64,000 bases of DNA from JAEXZL01 sp049943125 (GTDB lineage: Bacteria; Bacillota; Clostridia; Clostridiales; Clostridiaceae), in assembly GCF_049943125.1 (NCBI RefSeq), contig NZ_CP188040.1, positions 930,001 through 994,000 on the forward strand. Direction: 5' to 3'. A program made the position numbers and the translations under genes. Positions 18,542-27,666 of this stretch are shown here, in pieces (position 1 is the stretch's first letter; every line of letters begins with the position of its first letter). Below the pieces are notes generated by a model that did not search any database, was not told the DNA's origin, and was given only the letters and a program-made list of their open reading frames with translations.

Positions 18542-19072
18542 TATCTACTCTCCTCACCGAGACACCAACATAGGTTCCAGGTTCAGTTATATCCTTAACC
18601 ACTAGAGCCCCTGCACCGATTCTGCTACCACCGTATATATTAATGTTATTGCTACAACACTTTCAATCCATATCCAGCTTCTCTTACAAATCCTAACTGC
18701 TCAAGCCAGTTTAGCACCTGGAGAGATATGAACATAATCTTCTATCACATTATCGTGATCCAAACTACAACTGGTATTAATAATACACCCCTTACCAATT
18801 TTACTTGAACTGTTAATCACTCTCCTACCATAACAATAGATTTACTCTCTATTTCAATTTCAGTTCCAATAATAGAACTTGGATGAAATAATATCATAAT
18901 AGACGTACCTTTGATTTTATTTCTCCTTGAAATTTTTGCTTGTACTGTTATCTCCTATAGTTACAAAGAAATGTAAATTACATTTATACTTAAATGATTC
19001 ACCTAACTTTCCGATAATAGGTTGACCTATTCAGTTATTTATACTTTCATCATCAAAAAAATTACATAGTTT
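18542..19072 (-). pseudogene. Decayed EpsM/NeuD-type sugar O/N-acetyltransferase
   Basis: Translated on the minus strand in pieces, this interval gives recognisable parts of a left-handed beta-helix acetyltransferase in the right order. These are IGQPIIGKLGESFKYKCNLHFF and IGDN, then IGTEIEIESKSIV, then SSSKIGKGCIINTSCSLDHD and NVIEDYVHISPGAKLA, and finally GAGALVVKDITEPGTYVGV. Several frameshifts and in-frame stops separate them. The catalytic-type His of the LDHD segment is still present. The intact homologue 19097-19735 lies next to it, so the function is probably covered, unless this one served a different sugar. Confidence 0.8.
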
Positions 19073-19096
19073 TCATTTATTCATTTCTTCCTTTTT

Positions 19097-19735
19097 TCAC
19101 TTACGAAACTTTATAGGTTTTGCAGGTGAACCGACAGCAGTACAATAAGAAGGCAAACTTTTAGTCACAACAGAACCTGCTCCAATTACTGTTCCCTCTC
19201 CTATTGTTACTCCTTGTATTATTGCTGACCCTGTCCCTATACTTGTACATTTACTTAATCTAACAAAGCCTGAAACATTTACACTTGGTAATATTGTTGA
19301 ATAATCTTCAATAATTACGTCATGCCCAATTGTACAATCTAAATTAATAATTACATGATTTCCTATCTCTATATCAACTGTAAGTATATTACCCGCACAA
19401 ATTAATGAACCCTCTCCAAATCTAATTCTATTTGAACAAATAACACTTGGATGAATCAGTGTCGGATATTGATTTTTGCTACCTGACAACCTTTCTATTA
19501 CTTCCTTTTTATTTATTGGATCCGCTATAGCATTTATTACATATAAATCTTGTTCCTTTAGCCAATCAATATTTCCTACAACTATATGTCCATTAATCTC
19601 TTTTCCTAGTACTGATTCATTGTCATCAACAAAACCCACTATATTCCATTCATTTTTAACCTTATTTATATCTTCAATCAACCAGGCAACTTCTCTTCCA
19701 AATCCACCTGCTCCAATTATAACTATATTTTTCAA
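19097..19735 (-). CDS. Sugar acetyltransferase (PglD/NeuD/EpsM family), locus A
   Basis: A 212-residue enzyme with an N-terminal Rossmann-like domain (IIGAGGFGREVAWLIEDI) and a C-terminal left-handed beta-helix of hexapeptide repeats (about residues 90-205). The latter contains DCTIGHDVIIEDY, whose His matches the general base of PglD. It is predicted to transfer acetyl from acetyl-CoA to the 4-amino group of UDP-4-amino-sugar, completing UDP-di-N-acetylbacillosamine. The start is TTG 19735, with GGAGGGG upstream, overlapping the PglC-type gene stop by 4 bases. It is the third gene of the pglE-pglC-pglD string. A close paralogue is at 35835-36479. Confidence 0.87.
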   Translation of the reverse strand: MKNIVIIGAGGFGREVAWLIEDINKVKNEWNIVGFVDDNESVLGKEINGHIVVGNIDWLKEQDLYVINAIADPINKKEVIERLSGSKNQYPTLIHPSVICSNRIRFGEGSLICAGNILTVDIEIGNHVIINLDCTIGHDVIIEDYSTILPSVNVSGFVRLSKCTSIGTGSAIIQGVTIGEGTVIGAGSVVTKSLPSYCTAVGSPAKPIKFRK

Positions 19736-20409
19736 AAAGTCCCCTCCTTAGTACCCATAAATCTTTCCATTGTAGCAGCAGTATCTGAACTTATGCTTTC
19801 TCTTATAAACACCTTTTTAAGTGTTATAAAGATTATCTTCCAATCCAACACAAAGCTAACTTTCTTCACATACTCAACATCAAGCTCAAACTTATCTTCC
19901 CAACTAATAGCATTTCGTCCATTTATCTGAGCCCAACCAGATAATCCAGGCCTTACGTCATGACGTCTCTTTTGACGTTCATTATATAAAGGAAGATATT
20001 CTACCAATAGTGGTCTAGGACCTATAATACTCATATCTCCTGCAAGAATATTGAAAAGCTCGGGCAATTCATCCAAGCTTGTACTCCTCAAAAACCTTCC
20101 AAACCTCGTAAGTCTCACACTATCCGGTAGCAAATCCCCATTTTCATCTTTCTCATCCGTCATAGTTCTAAACTTATATAACGTAAATATCTTCTCATTA
20201 AGTCCTGGTCTTTTCTGCTTAAAAATAACCGGACTGCCAAGTTTAGTTCGAACTAGCACTCCGACAATCAATAAAACAGGACTTAACACTATAATTGCAA
20301 CTAAAGATAAAATAAAATCCATTGGCCTCTTAAAAAATCTTCTATATAAACCACCCTTACCAGGCAATTGCAAGGATGGCTTTATATTTCGTTTAATCTC
20401 AGTTTGCAT
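19732..20409 (-). CDS. Initiating phosphoglycosyl transferase (PglC/EpsL-like), locus A
   Basis: A short, monotopic bacterial sugar transferase of 225 residues that should transfer bacillosamine 1-phosphate (or a related sugar phosphate) to undecaprenyl phosphate, starting the repeat unit. Features are one N-terminal re-entrant membrane helix (FILSLVAIIVLSPVLLIVG), FKQKRPG, YKFRTM, the catalytic Asp-Glu pair in SLDELPEL, and GDMSIIGPRPLL and RPGLSGWAQINGRN. The absence of extra N-terminal spans separates it from WbaP-type enzymes. It begins directly after the aminotransferase stop. A paralogue is at 36476-37144. Confidence 0.9.
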   Translation of the reverse strand: MQTEIKRNIKPSLQLPGKGGLYRRFFKRPMDFILSLVAIIVLSPVLLIVGVLVRTKLGSPVIFKQKRPGLNEKIFTLYKFRTMTDEKDENGDLLPDSVRLTRFGRFLRSTSLDELPELFNILAGDMSIIGPRPLLVEYLPLYNERQKRRHDVRPGLSGWAQINGRNAISWEDKFELDVEYVKKVSFVLDWKIIFITLKKVFIRESISSDTAATMERFMGTKEGTF

Positions 20410-21612
20410 CTATACCCACAACCCTTTAATAATCTTACATACTCTATTCAAATCTTCATCAGTCATCTTAGTATCACTTGGAAGACAAATACCTCTATTA
20501 AATATATCCTCAGATACACTCAATTGTTTTCCATCTTCATGCTTTACAGCAATACTGTTTATTGTTTCATCCGTTGAAGCAGGAACAAATTCTCTAACAT
20601 CATCTTCATAATGTGATACAAAATCGTAATCTTTAAATATCGGCTGCATATGCATTGGCTTCCAGACAGGTCTGCACTCTATGTTTTCTTTCTCAAGAGC
20701 CAGCATAATGTCAATTGGCTTAACATGTCCACTTAAAGTAATACAGCTTAACCAGCAATTTGATGTACTCCATTCATTGATCGGCATCATTTCTAAACCT
20801 TCAAGCTGTTCCAGTTCTCTCTTATAAAACTCATATATATAGTTCTTCTTCTCAACTCTCTTATCTAATACCTTTAACTGACCTCTGCCAATTCCAGCAA
20901 CAACATTGCTCATACGATAATTGAACCCTACTTCGCTATGTTGATAGTGCCTTGCTTGATCTCTAGCTTGTGTTGACCAGAAACGCACCTTTGCAATTCT
21001 CTCTTCATTATAAGATACTAACATTCCTCCACCCGAAGTAGTTATAATCTTATTACCATTAAAGCTAAATATTCCATAGTCCCCAAAGGTTCCAGTATGC
21101 TTTCCCTTATAATAAGACCCTAAAGACTCCGCAGCATCTTCTATTAAAATCACATTATATTTCTTACATAACTCAACTATCTTATCCATATCAGCTGAAA
21201 GTCCATATAAATGAACTACTAGTACTGCTTTAACCTTAGGATACTTTTCAAAAGCTCTTTCTAATGCTTCAGTACTCATATTCCAGGTCTCATAATCACT
21301 ATCTATGAATACTGGTACTGCTTTTTGATACATGATAGGGTTGGCAGTCGCTGAGAATGTAAGTGTAGGACAGAATACAATATCTCCCTCCTCTACACCT
21401 GCAGCTTTAAGAGCCATATGTATTGCAGCTGTTCCTGAAGATAATGCAGCTGCATGTCCAACTCCTACCTTTGCAGCTAATTCCTTCTCAAACATATTTA
21501 CATTAGTACCTAAAGGTGCAATCCAATTTGTGTCAAATGCTTCCTTAATATATTCCATTTCATATCCTTCATCACTCATATGGGGTGATGAAAGCCAAAT
21601 TTTTTCTGACAT
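20410..21612 (-). CDS. PLP-dependent UDP-4-keto-sugar aminotransferase (PglE/EpsN-like), locus A
   Basis: A DegT/DnrJ/EryC1 family aminotransferase of 400 residues, predicted to convert UDP-4-keto-6-deoxy-GlcNAc to the 4-amino sugar using glutamate. It shows the N-terminal signature IWLSSPHMSDEGYEMEYI, SSGTAAIHMALKA, EDAAESLGSYYKGKHTGTFG and the PLP lysine in SFNGNKIITTSGGG. The upstream 4,6-dehydratase and downstream acetyltransferase complete the bacillosamine pathway. ATG 21612 follows AAGGGGGA. A divergent paralogue is at 37098-38330. Confidence 0.9.
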   Translation of the reverse strand: MSEKIWLSSPHMSDEGYEMEYIKEAFDTNWIAPLGTNVNMFEKELAAKVGVGHAAALSSGTAAIHMALKAAGVEEGDIVFCPTLTFSATANPIMYQKAVPVFIDSDYETWNMSTEALERAFEKYPKVKAVLVVHLYGLSADMDKIVELCKKYNVILIEDAAESLGSYYKGKHTGTFGDYGIFSFNGNKIITTSGGGMLVSYNEERIAKVRFWSTQARDQARHYQHSEVGFNYRMSNVVAGIGRGQLKVLDKRVEKKNYIYEFYKRELEQLEGLEMMPINEWSTSNCWLSCITLSGHVKPIDIMLALEKENIECRPVWKPMHMQPIFKDYDFVSHYEDDVREFVPASTDETINSIAVKHEDGKQLSVSEDIFNRGICLPSDTKMTDEDLNRVCKIIKGLWV

Positions 21613-21937
21613 AAATATGTCCCCCTTATAAATCCATCCAAAATTTTATATATAACTACTTAATTAACCTAAAATTATATTCAAGTCCTTCTTACATTCA
21701 TATATAAAAATTCTAGTGTACAGTTCTAACCTCATACTTACTTATAAACATCATTAAATAATTCGATGGATAACAAAAACTAGCTACTAACACTATACAA
21801 TGTGGCTGCCTTACAACTCTCATTTTATTCAAAGTTAAAGAGAGGCCTAAAACTATACCCTTTTCACATGAGTACGCCGTACCCCTCTCCTATAGCTTTA
21901 AGTTCTTATGCCTTCCAATAACAACAAATCTCAATAT
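21613..21937. other. Gene-free spacer between pglF copy 1 and pglE
   Basis: No coding frame was found. A weak stem, GAGAGG (21840-21845) with CCTCTC (21884-21889), encloses a 38-base loop just downstream of the dehydratase gene and might be a poor terminator. The spacer suggests that the pglE-led operon has its own promoter here, but no clear -35/-10 pair stands out. Confidence 0.4.
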
Positions 21938-23851
21938 TCAGCTTAAACTAGATTCAAAAAGAACATCCTTCTTTATTTCTGTCTCTTCTATTTCTGCAAC
22001 ACTTATTTTTTCCTTTTCTACAGCTCTACAATAGGTCGGCACTACCTCCGCTATCTTATCCTTAACCTGCTCTCTATTCCCCATATATATTACATCTAAT
22101 ATTTCCTTTATCTGCTTCTTAACAGTATCAAAATCAAACTCTCCAGGCCTTCCTATGAATATCTTCTCATGAGCAGTTTCCATAAGCCCTTCTTCACTCA
22201 TAAGTAGCTCCTCATACAGCTTTTCACCAGGCCTCAACCCTGTTACCTCTATCCTTATATCCTTGTGAGGCTCCAAGCCAGACAGCCTTATTAAGTCCTC
22301 TGCCATATTATATATTTTTATAGGTTTTCCCATGTCCAGAACGAATATCTCTCCACCCTTAGCATAGGCTCCTGCTTGTAGAACTAGCTGTGCAGCTTCT
22401 GGTATAAGCATAAAATATCTTGTTATCTCCTCATGAGTAACTGTAACCGGGCCACCGGCCTTTATCTGCTTTTCAAAAAGTGGAATTACAGATCCATTAC
22501 TCCCCAGAACATTTCCAAACCTTACAGCTACAAATTCTGTACTGCTTATAGAATTTATACTCTGAATCACCATCTCACATAGCCTCTTAGAAGCTCCCAT
22601 AACATTAGTAGGATTCACTGCCTTATCCGTAGAGATTAAAACAAATCTCTTCACTCCAAACCTATCCGCACATTCTGCGGTGTTTAAGGTTCCCATAACA
22701 TTATTCTTAATAGCTTCTCCTGGGCTTGTTTCCATAAGTGGCACATGCTTATGAGCTGCCGCATGGAATACTACAGAAGGCTTGTACTCCTTAAATATCT
22801 TTTCCAATCTTCTTTTATCTCTCACAGAGGCTATTAAAACCTTCAAATTAAGCTCTGGATAACTTCTTAAAAGCTCATTCTGAAGGTCATAGGCATTATT
22901 TTCATATATATCTAATATGATCAATTCCTGTGGCTTATAATTAACTATCTGCCTGCAGAGCTCTGAGCCTATAGAGCCTCCTCCTCCTGTAACCATAACT
23001 CTTTGATCCCTTATATACTCTTCAATCCCCTTATTATCAAGCTTCACTTGTTCTCGTCCTAGTATGTCCTTTAAATCAATACCTCTAACCTGACTGATAA
23101 AAGGCTTTTCCTTAAGAAGCTCCCAGCCTCCTGGTATAGTCTTTGTCTCACAACCACTTTCACTACAGATTTTAAGCAGCCTTCGCCTTTCTTCCTTATC
23201 TAAGGATGGAATAGCAAGTATTATCGTATCAATCCTATACATAGAAGCTATAGCTTTAATTTCTGATACATTTCCCAAAACCTTAATCCCAGATACTATA
23301 CTGCCCTTCTTATAGGGGCTATCATCTATAAACCCTACTGGTTCATAAGCATACTGAGGACTCATCTTTATATCCTTCAAAATATTTATACCTGCATAAC
23401 CTGCACCTACAATAAGTACCCTTTTAAATCCAGCCTTATCCACCTTCTTTTCCAATATAGAAAATCTCCTGTAAAGTCTAAAGGCTAATCGAAAGGCTGT
23501 GGTGAACATAGTTATTAGTATTCCCGAAAAAATTATTACAGAAATAGGCAGACTACCCGGCAACGCTAAGCTGATACCAAGAATTACAGCGTTGCTTAAA
23601 ATATTTGAAGCAATAATTGATATAAGTTCATCCACACTTGCATAGCTCCATAGGCTGTTATAAAGATTAAAGGATTTAAAAACGATCATATATAATAGCG
23701 TTATTGGTATGAACATCATTTTATAGTGTTCTAAGAAGCTTGTGGGTATATCAAAGGAAAATCTAAAAAATAAAGCCAAAATAAAGCTCACGTTAATGGA
23801 GATAATGTCATATAAAACTAAAATAATTTTACGTATCTCTTGTAGTCTCAT
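21938..23851 (-). CDS. Membrane UDP-GlcNAc 4,6-dehydratase (PglF/EpsC/CapD type), copy 1
   Basis: A 637-residue nucleoside-diphosphate-sugar dehydratase catalysing the NAD-dependent formation of a UDP-4-keto-6-deoxy sugar. Four N-terminal membrane spans (about residues 8-30, 45-65, 76-98, 102-124) are followed by a first Rossmann domain with GAGYAG at 149-154. The catalytic SDR domain has TGGGGSIGSE at 288-297 and STDKAVNPTNVMGASKR at 407-423, where Met replaces the usual SDR tyrosine as in PglF. GGGGGGAG precedes ATG 23851. It should feed the PglE-type enzyme just downstream. Two paralogues lie at 24221-26122 and 29053-30969. Confidence 0.92.
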   Translation of the reverse strand: MRLQEIRKIILVLYDIISINVSFILALFFRFSFDIPTSFLEHYKMMFIPITLLYMIVFKSFNLYNSLWSYASVDELISIIASNILSNAVILGISLALPGSLPISVIIFSGILITMFTTAFRLAFRLYRRFSILEKKVDKAGFKRVLIVGAGYAGINILKDIKMSPQYAYEPVGFIDDSPYKKGSIVSGIKVLGNVSEIKAIASMYRIDTIILAIPSLDKEERRRLLKICSESGCETKTIPGGWELLKEKPFISQVRGIDLKDILGREQVKLDNKGIEEYIRDQRVMVTGGGGSIGSELCRQIVNYKPQELIILDIYENNAYDLQNELLRSYPELNLKVLIASVRDKRRLEKIFKEYKPSVVFHAAAHKHVPLMETSPGEAIKNNVMGTLNTAECADRFGVKRFVLISTDKAVNPTNVMGASKRLCEMVIQSINSISSTEFVAVRFGNVLGSNGSVIPLFEKQIKAGGPVTVTHEEITRYFMLIPEAAQLVLQAGAYAKGGEIFVLDMGKPIKIYNMAEDLIRLSGLEPHKDIRIEVTGLRPGEKLYEELLMSEEGLMETAHEKIFIGRPGEFDFDTVKKQIKEILDVIYMGNREQVKDKIAEVVPTYCRAVEKEKISVAEIEETEIKKDVLFESSLS

Positions 23852-24220
23852 TCCTCTCCCCCCAAAATAAAAAATACAAAAATGTTTTTATTGAATTAAT
23901 ATTAAGATTAATAACTTTATAGAATACCCTAAAGAAAATATTACCATTTCGTTAATATTTAGTCTAATTATGTGCTCTGTATTTTATTTCCATATGAGAG
24001 GAATATATAAGAAATACTAATAAATGCTTGAATTTTTGATACATAATGCATTTTTATACAATTTACAACTTTTAATAATAAGTTTCCTGAGATAAAAATA
24101 TTTCGAAAACTTATATCCTTAATCTTGCTATTTATTAGGAAGCTACAATTTACTACAGTTTTTTTTTACTTTTTTCTATAACTTAAATCTTCATATAAAT
24201 TGAGTGATTTCATTACTTAT
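23852..24220. other. AT-rich spacer between two tandem pglF paralogues
   Basis: No gene is visible in these 369 bases. The stretch is very AT-rich, with a T9 run around 24160. On the minus strand this run reads as A, so it is not a terminator for the upstream gene. A promoter for copy 1 is expected here but was not pinned down. Confidence 0.4.
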
Positions 24221-26122
24221 TTACCCTTGACTCATAATATTCTTTTCAATCACTCCTTCTACCTCGTTACTTCTTGCCTCATCATATTTTATTACTCTTA
24301 TATAAGTAGGAACAACCTCAGCTATCTTATCCTTAACCTGCTCCCTGGTTCCTATACGTACTACATCTAATATCTCCTGTATCTGTTTCTTAACTGTATC
24401 AAAATCGAACTCCCCAGGCCTGCCTATAAATATCTTCTCATGGGCTGTTTCCTCAAGACCTTCCTCATTCATTAGAAGCTCTTCATAAAGCTTTTCTCCT
24501 GGCCTAAGGCCCGTAACTTCTATTTTTATATCCCTATGGGGTTCATAGCCAGACAGCCTTATTAAATCCTCTGCCATGTCATATATTCTTACAGGGCTTC
24601 CCATATCCAGCACGAAGATTTCTCCACCCTTAGCATAGGCTCCAGCCTGTAATACAAGCTGTGCCGCCTCAGGTATAAGCATGAAGTATCTAGTAATATC
24701 CCTATGGGTCACTGTTACTGGACCTCCAGACTGTATCTGCCTCTCAAAGAGAGGTATCACTGAACCATTGCTACCCAGAACATTGCCGAACCTTACAGCA
24801 ACAAATTCAGTTTCACTTCTAGAATTAATCGCCTGTATTATCATCTCACATATCCTCTTGGAGGCTCCCATGACATTTGTTGGATTAACAGCCTTGTCGG
24901 TAGAGATCAAAACAAATCTATTAACTCCATACTTATCAGCACATTCTGCTGCATTTAAGGTTCCTACTACATTATTCTTTATAGCCTCCCCAGGGCTTGT
25001 CTCCATTAATGGAACATGCTTATGAGCTGCGGCATGAAATACCACAGAGGGTCTACATTCATTAAATATAGCATCCAACCTCTGCTTCTCTCTTACTGAA
25101 GCAATCAATACCTTCAGCTTCAGCTCAGGATACCTTCTAGTAAGCTCATTCTGCAAATCATAGGCATTGTTCTCATAAATATCTATAATTATTAGCTCCT
25201 GAGGCTTATAGCTGGCTATCTGCCTGCAGAGCTCTGAACCTATAGAGCCTCCTCCTCCAGTAACCATAACCTTCTGATCTTTTATATATTCTTCTATTCC
25301 TTCATTATCCAGCCTTACTGGTTCTCTACCAAGAATATCCTCAAGATCAATACCTCTTACCTGAGTGATATAAGGCCTTCCTTCTAAGAATTCCCATACC
25401 CCTGGTACAGTCTTTATCTCACAGCCAGTTTCGTTGCAGCTCTTGAGAAGAACACTTCTTCTTTCCTTGCTCAGGGAAGGAATAGCCAGAATTATTATAT
25501 CCACCTCATAGATCGATACTATCTCCTTTATCTCCTCACTGCTTCCTAATACCTTCACTCCAGAAATTGATCTTTCCTTCTTGTAAGGATCATCATCTAT
25601 AAAGCCTACAGGCATATAGCAATATTGCGGATTCATTTCTATATCCTTTAAGAGGCTTATCCCCGCATAGCCTGCCCCAACTATTAGTACTCTCTTGTAA
25701 CTGGACTTATCAACTTTATTCTTAAGGATAGAAAACCGTCTATAGAACCTAAAAACAAGTCGAAAGGCTGCGGTGAAGATGCTTGTCAATATTCCAGCGA
25801 ATATAATTACCGAATAGGGAAGCCTGGAAGGCATAAATATATTTATAATTAGTATCACAGAATTACATAATACATTTGCCTCAATAATAGAAACAAGCTC
25901 ATCTATACTGGCATAAGTCCATAAGCTTCTATAAAGATTAAAAACCTTAAAGGTAACAATATATATCAGTGTTATAGGTATGAGCATTAATTTATAGTTA
26001 TCTAGCAAATCCCCAGGTATATCAAAGGAGAAACGAAAAAATAAGGCTAAAATTAAGCTCAAGTTGATGAAGAAAATATCACATAAAGCTAAAATTAACT
26101 TTCGAACCTTTTGTATTTTCAT
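24221..26122 (-). CDS. Membrane UDP-GlcNAc 4,6-dehydratase (PglF/EpsC/CapD type), copy 2
   Basis: A paralogue of the next gene with the same architecture: four N-terminal membrane spans, GAGYAG, TGGGGSIGSE and STDKAVNPTNVMGASKR. The annotated frame can extend to a TTG at 26146, but ATG 26122 is clearly right: AAAGGAGGG lies just upstream and the protein then begins MKIQKVRKLILALCD, aligned with both paralogues. The length is then 633 residues. It is the first gene of locus A in transcription order and lies next to an IS relic. Catalytic motifs are intact, so nothing suggests decay. Confidence 0.91.
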   Translation of the reverse strand: MKIQKVRKLILALCDIFFINLSLILALFFRFSFDIPGDLLDNYKLMLIPITLIYIVTFKVFNLYRSLWTYASIDELVSIIEANVLCNSVILIINIFMPSRLPYSVIIFAGILTSIFTAAFRLVFRFYRRFSILKNKVDKSSYKRVLIVGAGYAGISLLKDIEMNPQYCYMPVGFIDDDPYKKERSISGVKVLGSSEEIKEIVSIYEVDIIILAIPSLSKERRSVLLKSCNETGCEIKTVPGVWEFLEGRPYITQVRGIDLEDILGREPVRLDNEGIEEYIKDQKVMVTGGGGSIGSELCRQIASYKPQELIIIDIYENNAYDLQNELTRRYPELKLKVLIASVREKQRLDAIFNECRPSVVFHAAAHKHVPLMETSPGEAIKNNVVGTLNAAECADKYGVNRFVLISTDKAVNPTNVMGASKRICEMIIQAINSRSETEFVAVRFGNVLGSNGSVIPLFERQIQSGGPVTVTHRDITRYFMLIPEAAQLVLQAGAYAKGGEIFVLDMGSPVRIYDMAEDLIRLSGYEPHRDIKIEVTGLRPGEKLYEELLMNEEGLEETAHEKIFIGRPGEFDFDTVKKQIQEILDVVRIGTREQVKDKIAEVVPTYIRVIKYDEARSNEVEGVIEKNIMSQG

Positions 26123-26577
26123 TCCTTCCCTCCTTTCAACACTCAATATCCAAAAAAGGAATATTATTTAATAATTATTCATCAATTAAGTATAATAACT
26201 TAACAAATTAAAGCCTCTATATATAACCAATGACCATTATATTTATAAATCTATATCTTAACTACCCTGTGTAATATATCCAAATAACCGTAAGCCTATC
26301 TACTAGCTATTACACTATTAGTATTTTAGGTAAAATATAACAAAATATTATGAAGTATTTATTAATCATAAAGATTTTATTTTAATTGAATAATAGTTTT
26401 TATTAACGTATTCTATTTTACTATAATATGACTAATTTACAATATGTATATTTAAAATATAATGTAAATTCTTAATATTTTCTTCAATTATCATCAATTT
26501 ATTAACAAAATATCAAAATTATATTATTATAATAATTTGGCTTATTATATATCAAAATAATCGGTAAGTTTTTCTAC
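26123..26577. other. Upstream leader region of locus A
   Basis: About 455 bases of extremely AT-rich sequence without a credible gene, between the first locus A gene and the IS3 relic. It must contain the locus A promoter and any leader control element if transcription starts here. Several TATAAT-like strings occur, but none has a convincing -35 partner at 16-18 bases. Confidence 0.4.
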
Positions 26578-27445
26578 TTGTTTATTCATCTGGGAAGCAT
26601 AATAATTCATTTCTTCCACTTAAAAATCAATAAATATTTAATTCAAAAAATAACCTCTGCTAAAATAAACAGAGATTATTACAATTTAAGAACAAAAATA
26701 AAAGATGCCTTCAATGAATCCTCAAGTAGATATGAATACCGTAGAATTCATTCTGTAATAAAATCAGATGGAACTACTGTATCCGAAAAGATAGTTCTCC
26801 GGATAATGAAGGAAAAGAATCTATCAGTCCTAAATATCAAACGGAAAAAACATAGTTCCCACAAGGGCGAAATTAGTAGTGAAGTTGAAAACGTCATTGA
26901 GCGAGATTTCCATGCTGATAAACCTAATAGCAAATGACTAACGGATATAACTGAATTTCATATTCCCGCAGAGAAAGTATATTTTCACCAATCATTGATT
27001 GTTTTGATGGGTTGCCGCTAGTTGGACTATTGGCACATCTCCAAATGCTGAGCTAGTAAATACAGTGCTCGATCCAGCTGTTTCAGTTCTTGGAGAAAAT
27101 GAAAAAAACAATATTCATTCAGATCGTGCACGGCATTATCGTTAGTCCGGATGGATTTATCCCATGAGAAATTCAGGCCTCACACGTTCTATGTCTAGGA
27201 AGGCGGGCTCTCCTGATAATTCTGCCTGTGAAGGATTCTTTGGCAGGTTAAAGAATGAAATGTTTTACGGATATTCATGGGCTGGTATTAATATTAAGCA
27301 GTTTATAGACCAGCTTAATAAATATATGCAGTGGTATGCTAAAAAGCGGATTAAGCTATCACTTGGAGGAATGAGTCCGATAGACTATAGAAAGAGTCTG
27401 GGATTTGCCATTTAAGGTCCAACAAAACGTCCGCGTCTCCACTGA
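26578..27445 (+). mobile_element. Relic of an IS3-family (IS150-type) insertion sequence, broken orfB
   Basis: The plus strand encodes pieces of an IS3-family integrase-type transposase. An N-terminal part has SRYEYRRIHSVIKSDG and the IS3-typical KEKNLSV. Then TGA replaces the expected Trp codon in the K-W-LTDITEF motif (26938-26940). Frameshifted remains of the catalytic core follow, where the minus-one/plus-one frames give LTDITEFHIPA, VYF and FDGL, and then an intact tail from 27164. That tail (LTRSMSRKAGSPDNSACEGFFGRLKNEM) includes the DDE-motif glutamate region and ends KLSLGGMSPIDYRKSLGFAI. No orfA is visible upstream. The element is certainly inactive. GGTCCAACAAAACGTCC just after the last frame may be the right end; I did not find its mate. 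Confidence 0.85.
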
Positions 27446-27587
27446 CCTAATTTTAGGTTAGCATAAACATCCTATATATCATTCATTTTTGAATGTATAT
27501 TAATTCAATTATTCTTATGATTAATCAATATTAAATTTGAATCTACATCATTTATATATAATAATTAAAATATTAAAATCTATAAAA

Positions 27588-27616
27588 ATAACCTCCACTA
27601 AATTAGCAAAGGTTAT
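27588..27616 (-). terminator. Terminator of the NlpC/P60-ChW gene
   Basis: On the minus strand ATAACCT (27616-27610) pairs with AGGTTAT (27594-27588), with an inner CTAA/TTAG stem, followed by TTTTTATAG. It lies about 50 bases past the stop of the 27667-28506 gene. Confidence 0.6.
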
Positions 27617-27666
27617 CACAGTATTATTCTTTATTAAACACTTTAATTTATTTATTTTATATATCT

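Noticed and set aside
20051..20611. A 186-codon plus-strand frame opposite the locus A PglC and PglE genes
   Set aside because: It spans two genes with strong protein families on the other strand; its own translation has no recognisable domain.
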